A stretch of 64,000 bases of DNA from Phil1 sp040767925 (GTDB taxonomy: Bacteria; Bacillota; Clostridia; Christensenellales; CAG-138): NCBI GenBank assembly GCA_040767925.1, contig JAXGNN010000001.1, forward strand, positions 930,001 to 994,000, read 5' to 3'. A model generated the notes under the pieces. It was given only the letters and a program-made list of their open reading frames with translations. It made no database searches and was not told where the DNA came from. Shown piece by piece: positions 25,987-33,644 of this stretch. A program made the translations under genes and the position numbers. The first letter of the stretch is position 1. Each line of letters starts with the position of its first letter.

Positions 25987-26727
25987 TTACATCGCGAGCC
26001 CGCCGTCCACGCGGATGACCTCGCCCGTGATATAGCCCGCATAAGGGCCGCACAGGAACGCCGCGAGCGCCGCCACCTCGTCCGCCGTGCCGCAGCGCTT
26101 TAAGGGGATGGCGTTCGTCAGCATGGCGCGCGCCTCCTTGTTCATGGCGTCCGCCATGTCGGTTTGTATGAGGCCCGGGGCGATGGCGTTGCAGGTAATG
26201 CCGCGCGGTGCGAGCTCCTTCGCGGCGGCCTTCGTGAGGCCGATGAGCCCCGCCTTCGCCGCGGAGTAGTTAACCTGCCCCGCGTTGCCCATCAGCCCCG
26301 CGACCGAGGAGATGTTGACGACGCGTCCGCCGCGTTTTTTAATAAAGTGAGGCGCTATGTGCTTGAGCATGTTGTATGCGCCCTTGAGGCTGACGCCGAC
26401 GACCGCGTCGAAATCCGCCTCCTTCATGGTAAGAAGAAGCGCGTCCCGCGTGACGCCGGCGTTGTTGACGAGGATGTCCGCGCCGCCGAACGCTTCGAGG
26501 ATCGCGGCCACCACGGCCTTCGCGGCGGCGAAATCCGAAACGTCGCAGCGGAAGGCTTCGGCACGGACGCCCGTCACGCGGATTTCAATTAAAGCTTCGG
26601 CCGCGGCGGCCTCGTTCCCCGCGTACACGAGCGCGATGTCCGCGCCCTCTCCGGCGAGCGCAAGCGCGATCGCCTTGCCGATGCCGCGCGAGCCTCCCGT
26701 GACGATCGCCGTTTTTCCCTTAAGCAT
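25987..26727 (-). CDS. fabG: 3-oxoacyl-ACP reductase
   Basis: 246 residues, short-chain dehydrogenase. The TGGSRGIG NADPH loop, NNAGVTRD, the catalytic Ser (VNISSVAGLMGNAGQVNYSA) and YSAAKAG Tyr/Lys are visible. It reduces 3-oxoacyl-ACP. The start ATG 26727 follows GGGAGGGAA and overlaps the end of fabD by eight bases. Confidence 0.95.
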   Translation of the reverse strand: MLKGKTAIVTGGSRGIGKAIALALAGEGADIALVYAGNEAAAAEALIEIRVTGVRAEAFRCDVSDFAAAKAVVAAILEAFGGADILVNNAGVTRDALLLTMKEADFDAVVGVSLKGAYNMLKHIAPHFIKKRGGRVVNISSVAGLMGNAGQVNYSAAKAGLIGLTKAAAKELAPRGITCNAIAPGLIQTDMADAMNKEARAMLTNAIPLKRCGTADEVAALAAFLCGPYAGYITGEVIRVDGGLAM

Positions 26728-27649
26728 CTTTCCCTCCCGCCCTGAGCGCAAAAAGCGTTTCCTCAAGGCTGATTCGATCCTGCACGCGATAGACCGCTTT
26801 GATTTCAGGGGCGATCTTCTTCGTGAAGCCACAAAGAGCGTTCCCTGGCCCGACCTCGACGAAGGCGTCGATGCCGCGCGATAGGAGCGCCTCCACGGTC
26901 TTCTGCCACAAAACGGGGGATTCGACCTGAAGCGCCAGGGGTTTCGCAAAAGGCTCCTCATACGGGAGCGCGGTGAGGTTGGCGTAAACGGGGCATTGGG
27001 GCGCGTTGAATGAATAATGGGATAATTCCTTATAAAGCCCTTCTGCCGCCGCCGCCATCAGCGGGGAATGGAAGCCCCCGTTCACCGCGAGGGGGATGGC
27101 CCTGCCGCCCTGCTCCAGCGCTTTCTTGGAAAATGCCTCCAGCGCCGCCTTTTCGCCCGACACCACCACTTGGCCCGGGCAGTTGTAGTTGGCCGGGTAA
27201 ACGCCCGGGATTTCCCGGCACAGCGCCTCGACACGCGCGGCGGGAAGCTTCAGCACGGCTGCCATGCCGGAGGGGGTGCGTTCCGCCTCGGCCTGCATCA
27301 GTTCCGCGCGCCGCGCCACGAGCCTGAAGCCTTCGGCGTCCGAAAGCGCGCCGGCGAACGTCAGCGCCGCGAGCTCGCCCAGCGAAAAGCCCGCCACAAC
27401 TTCCGGCGCGACGCCGTTTTCCATTAAGGCGCGCGCAGCGGCGAGATCCGTCGCGAACACGCAGGGCTGCGTGTTGACGGTTTTGGAAAGCTCCTCCATC
27501 GGCGCGCGGAAGCATTGCCCGCGCGTGCCCGGGCGCAGGGAGTCCGCCAGCTCGAAGACCGCGCGCGCCGCCGCGGAGGTTTCGTAAAGTTCGCGCCCCA
27601 TGCCAGGATATTGCGCGCCCTGCCCGGCGAACAGGAAGGCTATCCGCAT
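26720..27649 (-). CDS. fabD: malonyl-CoA:ACP transacylase
   Basis: 309 residues. N-terminal FLFAGQGAQYPGMGRE, active Ser in VVAGFSLGELAALTF, the substrate Arg in VARRAELMQ, and the catalytic His in NGGFHSPLM. It loads malonyl onto AcpP. It overlaps fabK by ten bases at its start and fabG by eight at its end. Confidence 0.95.
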   Translation of the reverse strand: MRIAFLFAGQGAQYPGMGRELYETSAAARAVFELADSLRPGTRGQCFRAPMEELSKTVNTQPCVFATDLAAARALMENGVAPEVVAGFSLGELAALTFAGALSDAEGFRLVARRAELMQAEAERTPSGMAAVLKLPAARVEALCREIPGVYPANYNCPGQVVVSGEKAALEAFSKKALEQGGRAIPLAVNGGFHSPLMAAAAEGLYKELSHYSFNAPQCPVYANLTALPYEEPFAKPLALQVESPVLWQKTVEALLSRGIDAFVEVGPGNALCGFTKKIAPEIKAVYRVQDRISLEETLFALRAGGKDA

Positions 27650-28584
27650 CGCGACGGCCCTCCCCGCAAGAGCGCCTCGGCCTCCCGCATCAACTCGAGG
27701 ATGATCTCCGCCGCGGGCTGCTCCTTTTTCACGAGCCCTGCGGACTGCCCCGCCATGACGCTGCCGTTCTTCACGTCGCCCTCGCGCGCGGCAAGCCTGA
27801 GAGCCCCCGCTCCGTACGCCTCAAGTTCCTCGTTGGAGACGGAACTGTCGTACTCGCGTTTGATGAACTCGCGCATGAAGGCGTTGCGGAGCGCCCGCAC
27901 GGGGTGCCCGAGGCGTTTGCCCGCGGTTGCCGTGTCGATATCCTTCGCCTCGAGGATCTTATCCTTATAGTTCCGGTGGATGGTGCATTCCCTGGCGACG
28001 AGGAAGCGCGTGCCCAACTGCACGCCGACGGCGCCGAGCATGAAGGCCGCGGCCACCCCGCGCCCGTCCGCGATGCCGCCCGCCGCGATCACGGGGATGT
28101 CCACCGCGTCACACACCTGCGGCACGAGCGTCATGGTCGTCAGTTCGCCCACATGCCCGCCGGACTCGCCGCCCTCGGCGATCACGGCGCAGGCGCCGCT
28201 TCGCGCGACGAGCTTCGCGATGGCGACGGAGGGCACCACGGGGATGACCTTCACGCCCGCGTCGAGCCACGCGCGCATATACTTCGTGGGCACGCCCGCG
28301 CCCGTGGTGACGACCGGGACGCGCTCGTCGATCACGACCTGCGCCACATCGTCCGCGAAGGGGCTCATCAGCATAATGTTCACGCCGAAGGGCTTGCCGG
28401 TGAGCGTACGCGCGGCCCCGATCTCTCCGCGGAGCCAGTCCGCGTTCGCGTTCATCGCGGCGATGATGCCGAGCCCTCCCCCGTTGCTGACGGCGGAGGC
28501 GAGCGAAGCGTCCGCCACCCATGCCATGCCGCCCTGGAAGACGGGATGCTCGATCCCGACCAGCTCGCAGAGCGCGGTTTTCAT
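27640..28584 (-). CDS. fabK: enoyl-ACP reductase, FabK type
   Basis: 314 residues, FMN-dependent TIM barrel of the nitronate monooxygenase/FabK group. N-terminal GIEHPVFQGGMAWVAD, AVSNGGGLGII, the AEGGESGGHVGE flavin loop and IPVIAAGGIADGRG are typical. It completes each elongation cycle and replaces FabI, which matters for triclosan sensitivity. Its ATG overlaps the acpP stop by one base. The operon position supports FabK over a nitronate monooxygenase. Confidence 0.93.
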   Translation of the reverse strand: MKTALCELVGIEHPVFQGGMAWVADASLASAVSNGGGLGIIAAMNANADWLRGEIGAARTLTGKPFGVNIMLMSPFADDVAQVVIDERVPVVTTGAGVPTKYMRAWLDAGVKVIPVVPSVAIAKLVARSGACAVIAEGGESGGHVGELTTMTLVPQVCDAVDIPVIAAGGIADGRGVAAAFMLGAVGVQLGTRFLVARECTIHRNYKDKILEAKDIDTATAGKRLGHPVRALRNAFMREFIKREYDSSVSNEELEAYGAGALRLAAREGDVKNGSVMAGQSAGLVKKEQPAAEIILELMREAEALLRGGPSRCG

Positions 28585-28817
28585 CAGGCCGCCCCTCCGG
28601 GAAGCTGCTTCTCGATGACCGCCACGACGTCTCCCACGCGCTCGAGGGACTGCTCCATGTCGATTTGCACTTTGAAGGCCTCCTCGATGTTCATGATGAG
28701 CTCCACCCGGTCGAGCGAATCGAGCTCCAGCTCCGCGAAGGTGGTTTCCGGCGTGATCGCGCCCGCTTCCATCTCCTTATACTCCGCAAGGAGAGCGACG
28801 ACTTTTTCGAATACCAT
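28584..28817 (-). CDS. acpP: acyl carrier protein of fatty-acid synthesis
   Basis: 77 residues, acidic and helical. The phosphopantetheine Ser is in ELELDSLDRVELIM. It carries all intermediates of the fab pathway. The start ATG has a GGAGG site nine bases upstream. It differs clearly from the second ACP at 43001, which belongs to the peptide synthetase operon. Confidence 0.95.
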   Translation of the reverse strand: MVFEKVVALLAEYKEMEAGAITPETTFAELELDSLDRVELIMNIEEAFKVQIDMEQSLERVGDVVAVIEKQLPGGAA

Positions 28818-28879
28818 AAGATGATCCTCCGTTTTGATTTTTTTGCTTTATTTGCTGTTTTCTTCTGTTTTGCTGTTTT

Positions 28880-29845
28880 TTACGGCTCTCTGCGCCAGCG
28901 CAGCACGCAGGCGCCGGTCGTGAAGCCGCCGCCGAACGCGCTGAGCGCGAGGAGATCGCCGGGGTGAAAAGCGTTCTTCCTCCGGAACTCGTCGAGCAAT
29001 ATGGGGATGCTCGCGGCGGAGGTGTTGCCGAAGCGCTCGATGTTGACGAGGTATTTTTCGGCGGCGATGCCGAGCTTGCTGATCGCAGCGTCGATGATGC
29101 GGCTGTTCGCCTGGTGCGGAAGCACGTAGGCGATGTCCTCCCTTCGGATGCCCGCCGCCTCGATGACGGCCTCGAGGTCGCGGCAGAGCGCGTTGACCGC
29201 GAATTTATAGACGTCCTGCCCGTTCATGAACACGTGCGGACGCTTCCCCATATTCTCCGAAAACGGGCTGTCCCCCTCGATGTTGGGGATGCCGAGGGAC
29301 TCCGTGTTGCCGCTCGCCGATATGCGAAGCGAAAGAAGGTCGTCCCCCTCGGCGAGCACCGCGGCGCCCGCGCCGTCCCCGAAGAGCACGCAGGTGGCGC
29401 GGTCCGTCCAGTCCACGAGCTTGGACATGGCCTCCGCCGCCACCACGAGCGCCTTCTTCACGCGGCGGCGCGCGAAATAGCCGTCCGCCACGTCGAGCGC
29501 GTAGAGGAAGCCCGAGCAGGCGGCGTTGATGTCCATCGCGACGCAGCTTGCCCCGAGCCGCTTTTGCAGCACGCAGGCGAGCGAGGGGGTGATGTAATCG
29601 TTGCGGATCGTGGCGCAGACGATGAGGTCGAGCTCCCCGGGCTCCACCCCCGCGTCTTGGAGAGCGCGCACGGCGGCGTCATGGGCGATGTCCGTGAGCG
29701 ACTCGCCTGTGAGCACGCGCCGCTCGCAAACGCCGGTCCGCGAGCGGATCCATTCGTCGGAAGTATCCACGAGCCTCGAAAGCTCGTCGTTGGTCACGCG
29801 GCGCGCGGGATACGCGCTGCCCGTGCCGATCAGCGAAAATCCCAC
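28880..29845 (-). CDS. fabH: 3-oxoacyl-ACP synthase III
   Basis: 321 residues. The catalytic triad is visible: Cys in DINAACSGFLYAL, His in YVLPHQANSRIID and Asn in ERFGNTSAASIP. It starts chains by joining an acyl-CoA to malonyl-ACP. The start is GTG 29845, immediately after the stop of the MarR regulator. Confidence 0.95.
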   Translation of the reverse strand: MGFSLIGTGSAYPARRVTNDELSRLVDTSDEWIRSRTGVCERRVLTGESLTDIAHDAAVRALQDAGVEPGELDLIVCATIRNDYITPSLACVLQKRLGASCVAMDINAACSGFLYALDVADGYFARRRVKKALVVAAEAMSKLVDWTDRATCVLFGDGAGAAVLAEGDDLLSLRISASGNTESLGIPNIEGDSPFSENMGKRPHVFMNGQDVYKFAVNALCRDLEAVIEAAGIRREDIAYVLPHQANSRIIDAAISKLGIAAEKYLVNIERFGNTSAASIPILLDEFRRKNAFHPGDLLALSAFGGGFTTGACVLRWRREP

Positions 29846-30307
29846 TCAGCTTTCCTCCGTTTCGAGTTTATCCCTGAAAAAAGCGTTCAGTTTGACGAGG
29901 CCCTTGGTCAAGGCGCGCTTTTCCTCCCCGTCGAGGCCGCCGGCGATGTCGTTCACCATTGTTTCGTGGAAGCGGCGGTGCAGCGCGTCCACGCGCCTGC
30001 CGTTGCGGGTGAGCTTGACGTACACCATGCGGCTGTCCGCGCCGCCGCGCGTTTTTTCCGCGTAGCCCTTGGCCTGCAGCTTGTTGATGGCGACCGTGAC
30101 CGAGGGCAGCGAGATGGAAAGATCCTCGGCGATGCTGCTGATGGTGATGCCCTCTTCCCCGCCCTTGCCGACCGATTCGATCAGGTGCATCTCGTTGATG
30201 GAGAGGTTGAGCCGGAGGTGGTTCTTGAGCATCTGCTCCTCCACCTTGAGTATGGAGCGGAAGGTATCGACCAGGAGCGTGTTGAGTTGGGCCGCGAAAT
30301 CGTCCAT
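29846..30307 (-). CDS. MarR-family regulator of the fatty-acid operon (FabT-like)
   Basis: 153 residues with the MarR winged-helix core (GGEEGITISSIAEDLSISLPSVTVAINKLQAKGYAEKTRGGADSR in outline, about residues 47-95). As first gene of the fab/acc operon it matches FabT-type regulators that bind long-chain acyl-ACP and repress fab genes. The start ATG 30307 has GAGGTG at proper spacing. ATG 30316 is possible but too close to it. It likely represses its own promoter through the TTAG-N5-CTAA dyad at 30329-30341. Confidence 0.85.
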   Translation of the reverse strand: MDDFAAQLNTLLVDTFRSILKVEEQMLKNHLRLNLSINEMHLIESVGKGGEEGITISSIAEDLSISLPSVTVAINKLQAKGYAEKTRGGADSRMVYVKLTRNGRRVDALHRRFHETMVNDIAGGLDGEEKRALTKGLVKLNAFFRDKLETEES

Positions 30308-30328
30308 CGCATTCACCTCGGCATATGA

Positions 30329-30341
30329 TTAGATTGACTAA
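30329..30341. promoter_or_regulatory. probable operator of the fatty-acid operon
   Basis: TTAG, ATTGA, CTAA: a short dyad directly downstream of the -10 box, followed by CTAACTAA repeats. The location suits blocking by the MarR-type regulator. FapR sites also contain TTAG/CTAA arms, but no fapR is seen here. Confidence 0.5.
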
Positions 30342-30344
30342 CTA

Positions 30345-30373
30345 ACTATACGCGCGCGCCCGTGTTTTGTCAA
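30345..30373 (-). promoter_or_regulatory. strong promoter of the marR-fab-acc-degV operon
   Basis: Consensus TTGACA (30368-30373), a 17-base spacer, TATAGT (30345-30350) on the minus strand. Confidence 0.88.
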
Positions 30374-30450
30374 GCGGGTCGGCGCGGGAGGGAAAACGGC
30401 GAGGGTCGCCGCAGCTTAACCCCGTTCCTGCGCAACTCGCATAAAACCCC

Positions 30451-30478
30451 TTGATTCCAGGAAAACAGCCGCTATACT
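30451..30478 (+). promoter_or_regulatory. promoter of the LytTR-DUF3021 genes
   Basis: TTGATT (30451-30456), a 16-base spacer, TATACT (30473-30478). Confidence 0.7.
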
Positions 30479-30511
30479 GATGACTGACAGGCACACGAAA
30501 GGAGTAGCGGG

Positions 30512-30949
30512 ATGAAAATTACGCTGGAGGAATCCGCGCTGTACGGGGAGCCGGAGGTCGTCATCCGCTGCCGGGAGGTGGACGAGCCGATGAAGCGCAT
30601 CGTCGCGGCCATCCGTCTCGCCGGCGGCACGCTGGTCGGCCGCGCGGACGACGCCTCGCACGTGCTCAACGCCGGGGAAGTGTTCTACTTCGAGGCGGTG
30701 GACGGCCGGGTGTTCATCTACACCGAAAAGAAGGTGTACGAAACGCCGCTCCGGCTCTACGAAATCGAGGCGCGCTTCGAGGACGCGGGCTTTTTCAGGG
30801 CTTCCAAGTCCGTCGTGGCAAACCTCGAGAAGATCGAGCGCGTGCAGACGGCATTCAACGGGCGTTTCGAGGCGCGCCTGCGGAACGGGGAGAGGATCAT
30901 CATCTCCCGCCAGTACGTGCCGGTATTGAAAAAGAAGCTTGAATTATAG
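30512..30949 (+). CDS. LytTR-domain transcriptional regulator
   Basis: 145 residues. Residues about 45-145 form a LytTR DNA-binding domain (EVFYFEAVDGRVFIYTEKK, LYEIEARFEDAGFFRASKS, NLEKIERVQTAFNGRFEARL, IIISRQYVPVLKKKL). There is no receiver domain; this stand-alone type is usually paired with a DUF3021 membrane protein that controls it, and the next gene is one. The start follows AGGAG. No LytTR-type direct repeats were picked out in the promoter by eye. Confidence 0.88.
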   Translation: MKITLEESALYGEPEVVIRCREVDEPMKRIVAAIRLAGGTLVGRADDASHVLNAGEVFYFEAVDGRVFIYTEKKVYETPLRLYEIEARFEDAGFFRASKSVVANLEKIERVQTAFNGRFEARLRNGERIIISRQYVPVLKKKLEL

Positions 30950-30962
30950 GAGGTATCGATCA

Positions 30963-31418
30963 ATGGAACGTTTTCTCGACTACGGCCGGAGGTTTTTGAC
31001 CTCTTTCACGGCGGTGTTCACCTGCGTGATCCTCGCGAGCGCCGCATTCATCGGGATCTACTCGAACCCGTATCTGCCCCTTCGCCTGATCGTCCAGGCG
31101 CTGATAATCGCGGCGGTCTCCTCGCTGCTGAACTTCATCTTCGTTTCGGAAAAGCCCATCCGCAAAAGGGGCATGGCGCTGCGCACGCTCGCGCATTTCA
31201 TCCTGCTGCTCGCGGCGGTGGGCGCGTGCGCCCGGTGGTTCGGGTGGTTCTCCTCTTCCCACGCAGAAAGCCTCGCGACGTTCCTGCTGCTGTTTTTCGC
31301 GGTGTACGCGGCGATCTGGGGCGCGAGCTTCATCGGCGATTTGCAGAACGAAAGGCGGATCAACGCCCGGCTGCGGGAGTACCGGGAGAAGCGCCCCGCT
31401 CCGCCGGAGGGCGAGTGA
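30963..31418 (+). CDS. DUF3021 membrane protein, partner of the LytTR regulator
   Basis: 151 residues with four predicted membrane helices (about 10-33, 45-63, 77-95, 107-128) and a basic cytoplasmic tail. DUF3021 proteins co-occur with LytTR regulators and are thought to hold them inactive. The start ATG 30963 follows AGGAGGT by nine bases. The gene begins 13 bases after the regulator stop. Confidence 0.8.
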   Translation: MERFLDYGRRFLTSFTAVFTCVILASAAFIGIYSNPYLPLRLIVQALIIAAVSSLLNFIFVSEKPIRKRGMALRTLAHFILLLAAVGACARWFGWFSSSHAESLATFLLLFFAVYAAIWGASFIGDLQNERRINARLREYREKRPAPPEGE

Positions 31419-31460
31419 GCGCCGCATCCGATGAAGACCGATAAAGAAAGGAAGGATTTT

Positions 31461-31637
31461 ATGAAGAAGCGTATTTCGGACTATTGGAACATGGGCACGG
31501 CCATCGGCCTGTGCGCGGCGCTCGGCGTCGCGCTGGGCGCGCTCTTGAACAACCTCGTTCTCTGGCTTTGCGTGGGCGCGGCGGTCGGCGTGGTGCTCGG
31601 AGCTGTCACGCAGGCATATAGGTCGAAAAAGCGGTAA
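31461..31637 (+). CDS. small two-helix membrane protein
   Basis: 58 residues: a charged N-terminus and glycine-rich hydrophobic segments (about 11-30 and 34-50) with a basic tail. It resembles small glycine-zipper membrane proteins and no specific family. The start ATG 31461 follows GGAAGGA. It lies 42 bases after the DUF3021 gene and may be part of that module. Confidence 0.6.
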   Translation: MKKRISDYWNMGTAIGLCAALGVALGALLNNLVLWLCVGAAVGVVLGAVTQAYRSKKR

Positions 31638-31849
31638 GTTCCCAAATCGCTGCATGAAACGGAAGCATGCCCCGGGCTTGCGCCGCTTCGGGAAGCGAAG
31701 TGAAGCGCAAAAAGGCTCTTCGCCTTGGAAGCGCCCGCATGTTTCACGCCCGTTCACAGGGGCGCGCGCCGCCCGCGGCAAATCCGCGCGCGGGAACCCG
31801 TCCCCCGCGCCGCGCGTTATAAGGGCATCAGAACACGGAGGTTGTGCGC

Positions 31850-32179
31850 ATGAGAAAAACCATCGCTTTGCTGCTGATCGGGGCGGCGTTCCTGACGCTG
31901 CTCTTTGGCTGCCGCAAGGAGGAATACACGGTGTTCACGGGCGTCATCGAGGAAGTGTACGAGAATTCCATACTCGTCGCGACTTCCGACGACGTCGGCT
32001 TCGATCTGGCGAGCGTCACGTTTACCAAGGACGCGGAGGCGCCGGATTTCGCGTTCGCCGTCGGCCAGACGGTCAAGCTCACCATCCATTCCGAGGTCGC
32101 CGAGAGCTATCCCGTGCAGGCCCGAGCCGTGAAGATCGAGCTTTTGATCGATGCCGGCGCGCCGATCCCGATCGATTAG
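31850..32179 (+). CDS. lipoprotein with DUF3221-like beta-barrel domain
   Basis: 109 residues. A lipobox LLFGC with Cys about 20 ends the signal peptide, so the protein is lipid-anchored outside the membrane. The rest (TGVIEEVYENSILV ... FAVGQTVKLTI ... YPVQARAVKIELL) has the OB-like pattern of DUF3221/YobA proteins. The start ATG 31850 follows GGAGG by eight bases. A GTG at 31844 is less likely. Function unknown. Confidence 0.72.
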   Translation: MRKTIALLLIGAAFLTLLFGCRKEEYTVFTGVIEEVYENSILVATSDDVGFDLASVTFTKDAEAPDFAFAVGQTVKLTIHSEVAESYPVQARAVKIELLIDAGAPIPID

Positions 32180-32257
32180 TCAGCGCATTCGCATCCGAGA
32201 GCCGCGCGACGGATCTAAAAAGCAAAATTTCCCGCTGGAATGCGTTGCGCTTCACCG

Positions 32258-32277
32258 GCACATGTCCGCACATGTCC
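32258..32277. repeat. tandem 10-base repeat
   Basis: GCACATGTCC occurs twice in direct tandem, followed by a partial third start (GCA). Confidence 0.6.
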
Positions 32278-32308
32278 GCATATGATATGAATATAAAGCT
32301 GTAACAAA

Positions 32309-32404
32309 GAGGGGACTTCCCTCCGGCGGACCCGGCCCGGCTCGGTTTCTCTCCTCCTTATGATGCGGATAAGGGCCGCAGGAAACGCCGTTGCAGCCGA
32401 AGCC
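32309..32404. ncRNA. possible structured RNA element (strand unknown)
   Basis: GAGGG/CCCTC form a small hairpin (32309-32323). Next, GGCTCGG (32339-32345) pairs with CCGAAGCC (32397-32404) with one bulge, enclosing GTTTC/GAAAC (32345-32349 with 32382-32386) and CCTTAT/ATAAGG (32356-32361 with 32369-32374). The nested helices fit a folded RNA. No known riboswitch consensus was recognised. Confidence 0.3.
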
Positions 32405-32418
32405 TTGACTGAACGCAT

Positions 32419-32455
32419 CCCCCGCCACCCAAGTGCGGCGGGGGTGTGGTTTTAT
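32419..32455 (+). terminator. terminator-like hairpin
   Basis: CCCCCGCC and GGCGGGGG form an eight-base-pair stem, followed by TGTGGTTTTAT. On the plus strand it would end transcripts from the lipoprotein gene or the structured element. Confidence 0.5.
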
Positions 32456-32503
32456 CACGGCGATTACACGAGAAAGCGCGCCGGCTCTTTTCGCTGCGCC
32501 GCA

Positions 32504-32537
32504 AAAGAAAAAAGGGCCGCCCCGAACGGAGCGGCCC
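32504..32537 (-). terminator. rho-independent terminator
   Basis: GGGCCGC and GCGGCCC with a ten-base loop. On the minus strand it is followed by a T-rich run (TTTTTTCTTTT). Confidence 0.65.
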
Positions 32538-32585
32538 ATTTTCGTTCCTCCAATTGACAGCGGCAACTTATATTTATTGTTTTTA

Positions 32586-32623
32586 AGAAAAAGCTTCCGC
32601 CTTGAGGCGCGGAAGCTGATTTT
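32586..32623. terminator. terminator of the ATP-grasp gene
   Basis: AGCTTCCGC and GCGGAAGCT with A-rich sequence before and T-rich after, so it can work on both strands. It lies 46 bases past the minus-strand stop. The stem is nearly identical to that at 36747-36773. Confidence 0.8.
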
Positions 32624-32662
32624 TTGGCGTTGCAACCCGGGTGTGAAATTCGGTCTTTGCGC

Positions 32663-33544
32663 TCAAGATGACTCCTTCTCCGCGATATGGCGGATGATCT
32701 CGTCCGCGATGTCCACGTCCGTCGCCTCGCCGATGGCGGCGAAGTGCGCGTTCGAGTTGACCTCGCATAGAAGCGGCCCGCTTTCCCCGAAGAGAAGGTC
32801 GACCCCCGCGAAATCGAGGCCGAGCGCCTCGCACGCGCGGGCGGCAAGCGCTGTTTCCATCTCGCCCGGCCGATAGGGGCGCGCGTCGGCGCCGAGCGCC
32901 GCGTTGGCGCGAAAGTCGCCCGTATGGTTCTCGCGCAACATCGCCGCGGCGCAGCGGTCTCCTACCATATACAGCCGCGCGTCCCGCGCGAAGGAGCTTT
33001 TGACGAACTCCTGCGCGATAACAGGGGAGCCCGCGGTCTTTTGGAGCGCGGCGCGCGCCTCGTCCCCGTCGCGCGCGAGGTATACCTGAAGCCCGAAGGA
33101 GCCGAAGCATTCCTTGAGGACGAAGGGGTAGCCCAGATAATCGGCGATCTTTTCGAGAAAGTCGTCCCTCGTGTAGCCCACGCGCGGGAAAGTCAGCGGG
33201 ATGAGCACCGTTTTCGGCATAGGCACGAGCCCGGAGAGCGCGATATGCGTCAGCGCCTTGTCGTCGCAAAGCTCGATCGCCCGGGCGGAGTTGTAGAGCC
33301 GCATGCCGCGTTTTTCGAGCAACCGGGCGAGGCGTACGTCCTTATCCCAGAAGAGGGCGAAGGCGGGGAGCGCCTCCCCGGAGAGCGCCGCGTTGTTCGC
33401 GGCGTCGCTCATGAGCTCTATGTTCGTGCGCCTTTCGAGCGCGAGGCCGCGCCGCGCCGCGCGCGCGACGAGCGCGCCGTAGAGCGCGTCGAACTTGCCG
33501 CTCTGCAGGAAGCCGTTTGTGATGAGATATCCCGCTTTTGCCAT
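32663..33544 (-). CDS. ATP-grasp ligase, RimK-like
   Basis: 293 residues. ATP-grasp features are visible: YPFVLKECFGSFGLQVYLA for ATP binding, PVIAQEFVK, RLYMVGDRCAAAMLREN, and the metal site LDFAGVDLLFGESGPLLCEVNSNAHF. RimK-type enzymes add amino acids such as glutamate to proteins, peptides or cofactors; this protein's substrate is unknown. The start ATG 33544 has no ribosome-binding site and sits six bases from a good -10 box, indicating leaderless translation. Divergent from the GyrI-like gene. Confidence 0.82.
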   Translation of the reverse strand: MAKAGYLITNGFLQSGKFDALYGALVARAARRGLALERRTNIELMSDAANNAALSGEALPAFALFWDKDVRLARLLEKRGMRLYNSARAIELCDDKALTHIALSGLVPMPKTVLIPLTFPRVGYTRDDFLEKIADYLGYPFVLKECFGSFGLQVYLARDGDEARAALQKTAGSPVIAQEFVKSSFARDARLYMVGDRCAAAMLRENHTGDFRANAALGADARPYRPGEMETALAARACEALGLDFAGVDLLFGESGPLLCEVNSNAHFAAIGEATDVDIADEIIRHIAEKESS

Positions 33545-33550
33545 AGCGCA

Positions 33551-33579
33551 AATATAGCACAGGAACGGGCGGAATTCAA
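33551..33579 (-). promoter_or_regulatory. promoter of the ATP-grasp gene (leaderless)
   Basis: TTGAAT (33574-33579), a 17-base spacer, TATATT (33551-33556). Only six bases separate the -10 from the ATG, placing +1 at the start codon. Confidence 0.7.
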
Positions 33580-33587
33580 TCCGTCGA

Positions 33588-33616
33588 TTGACGCAGGCGA
33601 ACGCGCGCGTTATCAT
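33588..33616 (+). promoter_or_regulatory. promoter of the GyrI-like gene
   Basis: TTGACG (33588-33593), a 17-base spacer, TATCAT (33611-33616). It is back-to-back with the ATP-grasp promoter. Confidence 0.7.
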
Positions 33617-33644
33617 GGGAAGGAAATCACGAAGGAGAAACAGC

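Larger units (their letters stand above)
32180..32662. other. 483-base intergenic region with repeats, a folded element and three hairpins
   Basis: This gap holds a tandem repeat at 32258-32277, a nested stem structure at 32309-32404, terminator-type hairpins at 32419-32455, 32504-32537 and 32586-32623, and no gene with family support. A 95-codon minus-strand frame (32252-32539) with a GGAGG site runs through it but looks accidental. The density of structure suggests a non-coding RNA or a mobile intergenic repeat. Confidence 0.5.

Noticed and set aside
30329..30341. FapR-type operator for the fatty-acid operon
   Set aside because: The arms TTAG/CTAA recall FapR sites, but the full 17-base FapR pattern is not met and the operon encodes a MarR protein, not FapR.
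32252..32539. 95-codon minus-strand frame with a GGAGG site (MGRSVRGG...)
   Set aside because: It runs through three terminator-type hairpins and a repeat, has no family resemblance and starts directly after a terminator. More likely structured non-coding DNA. Kept as part of the intergenic finding.
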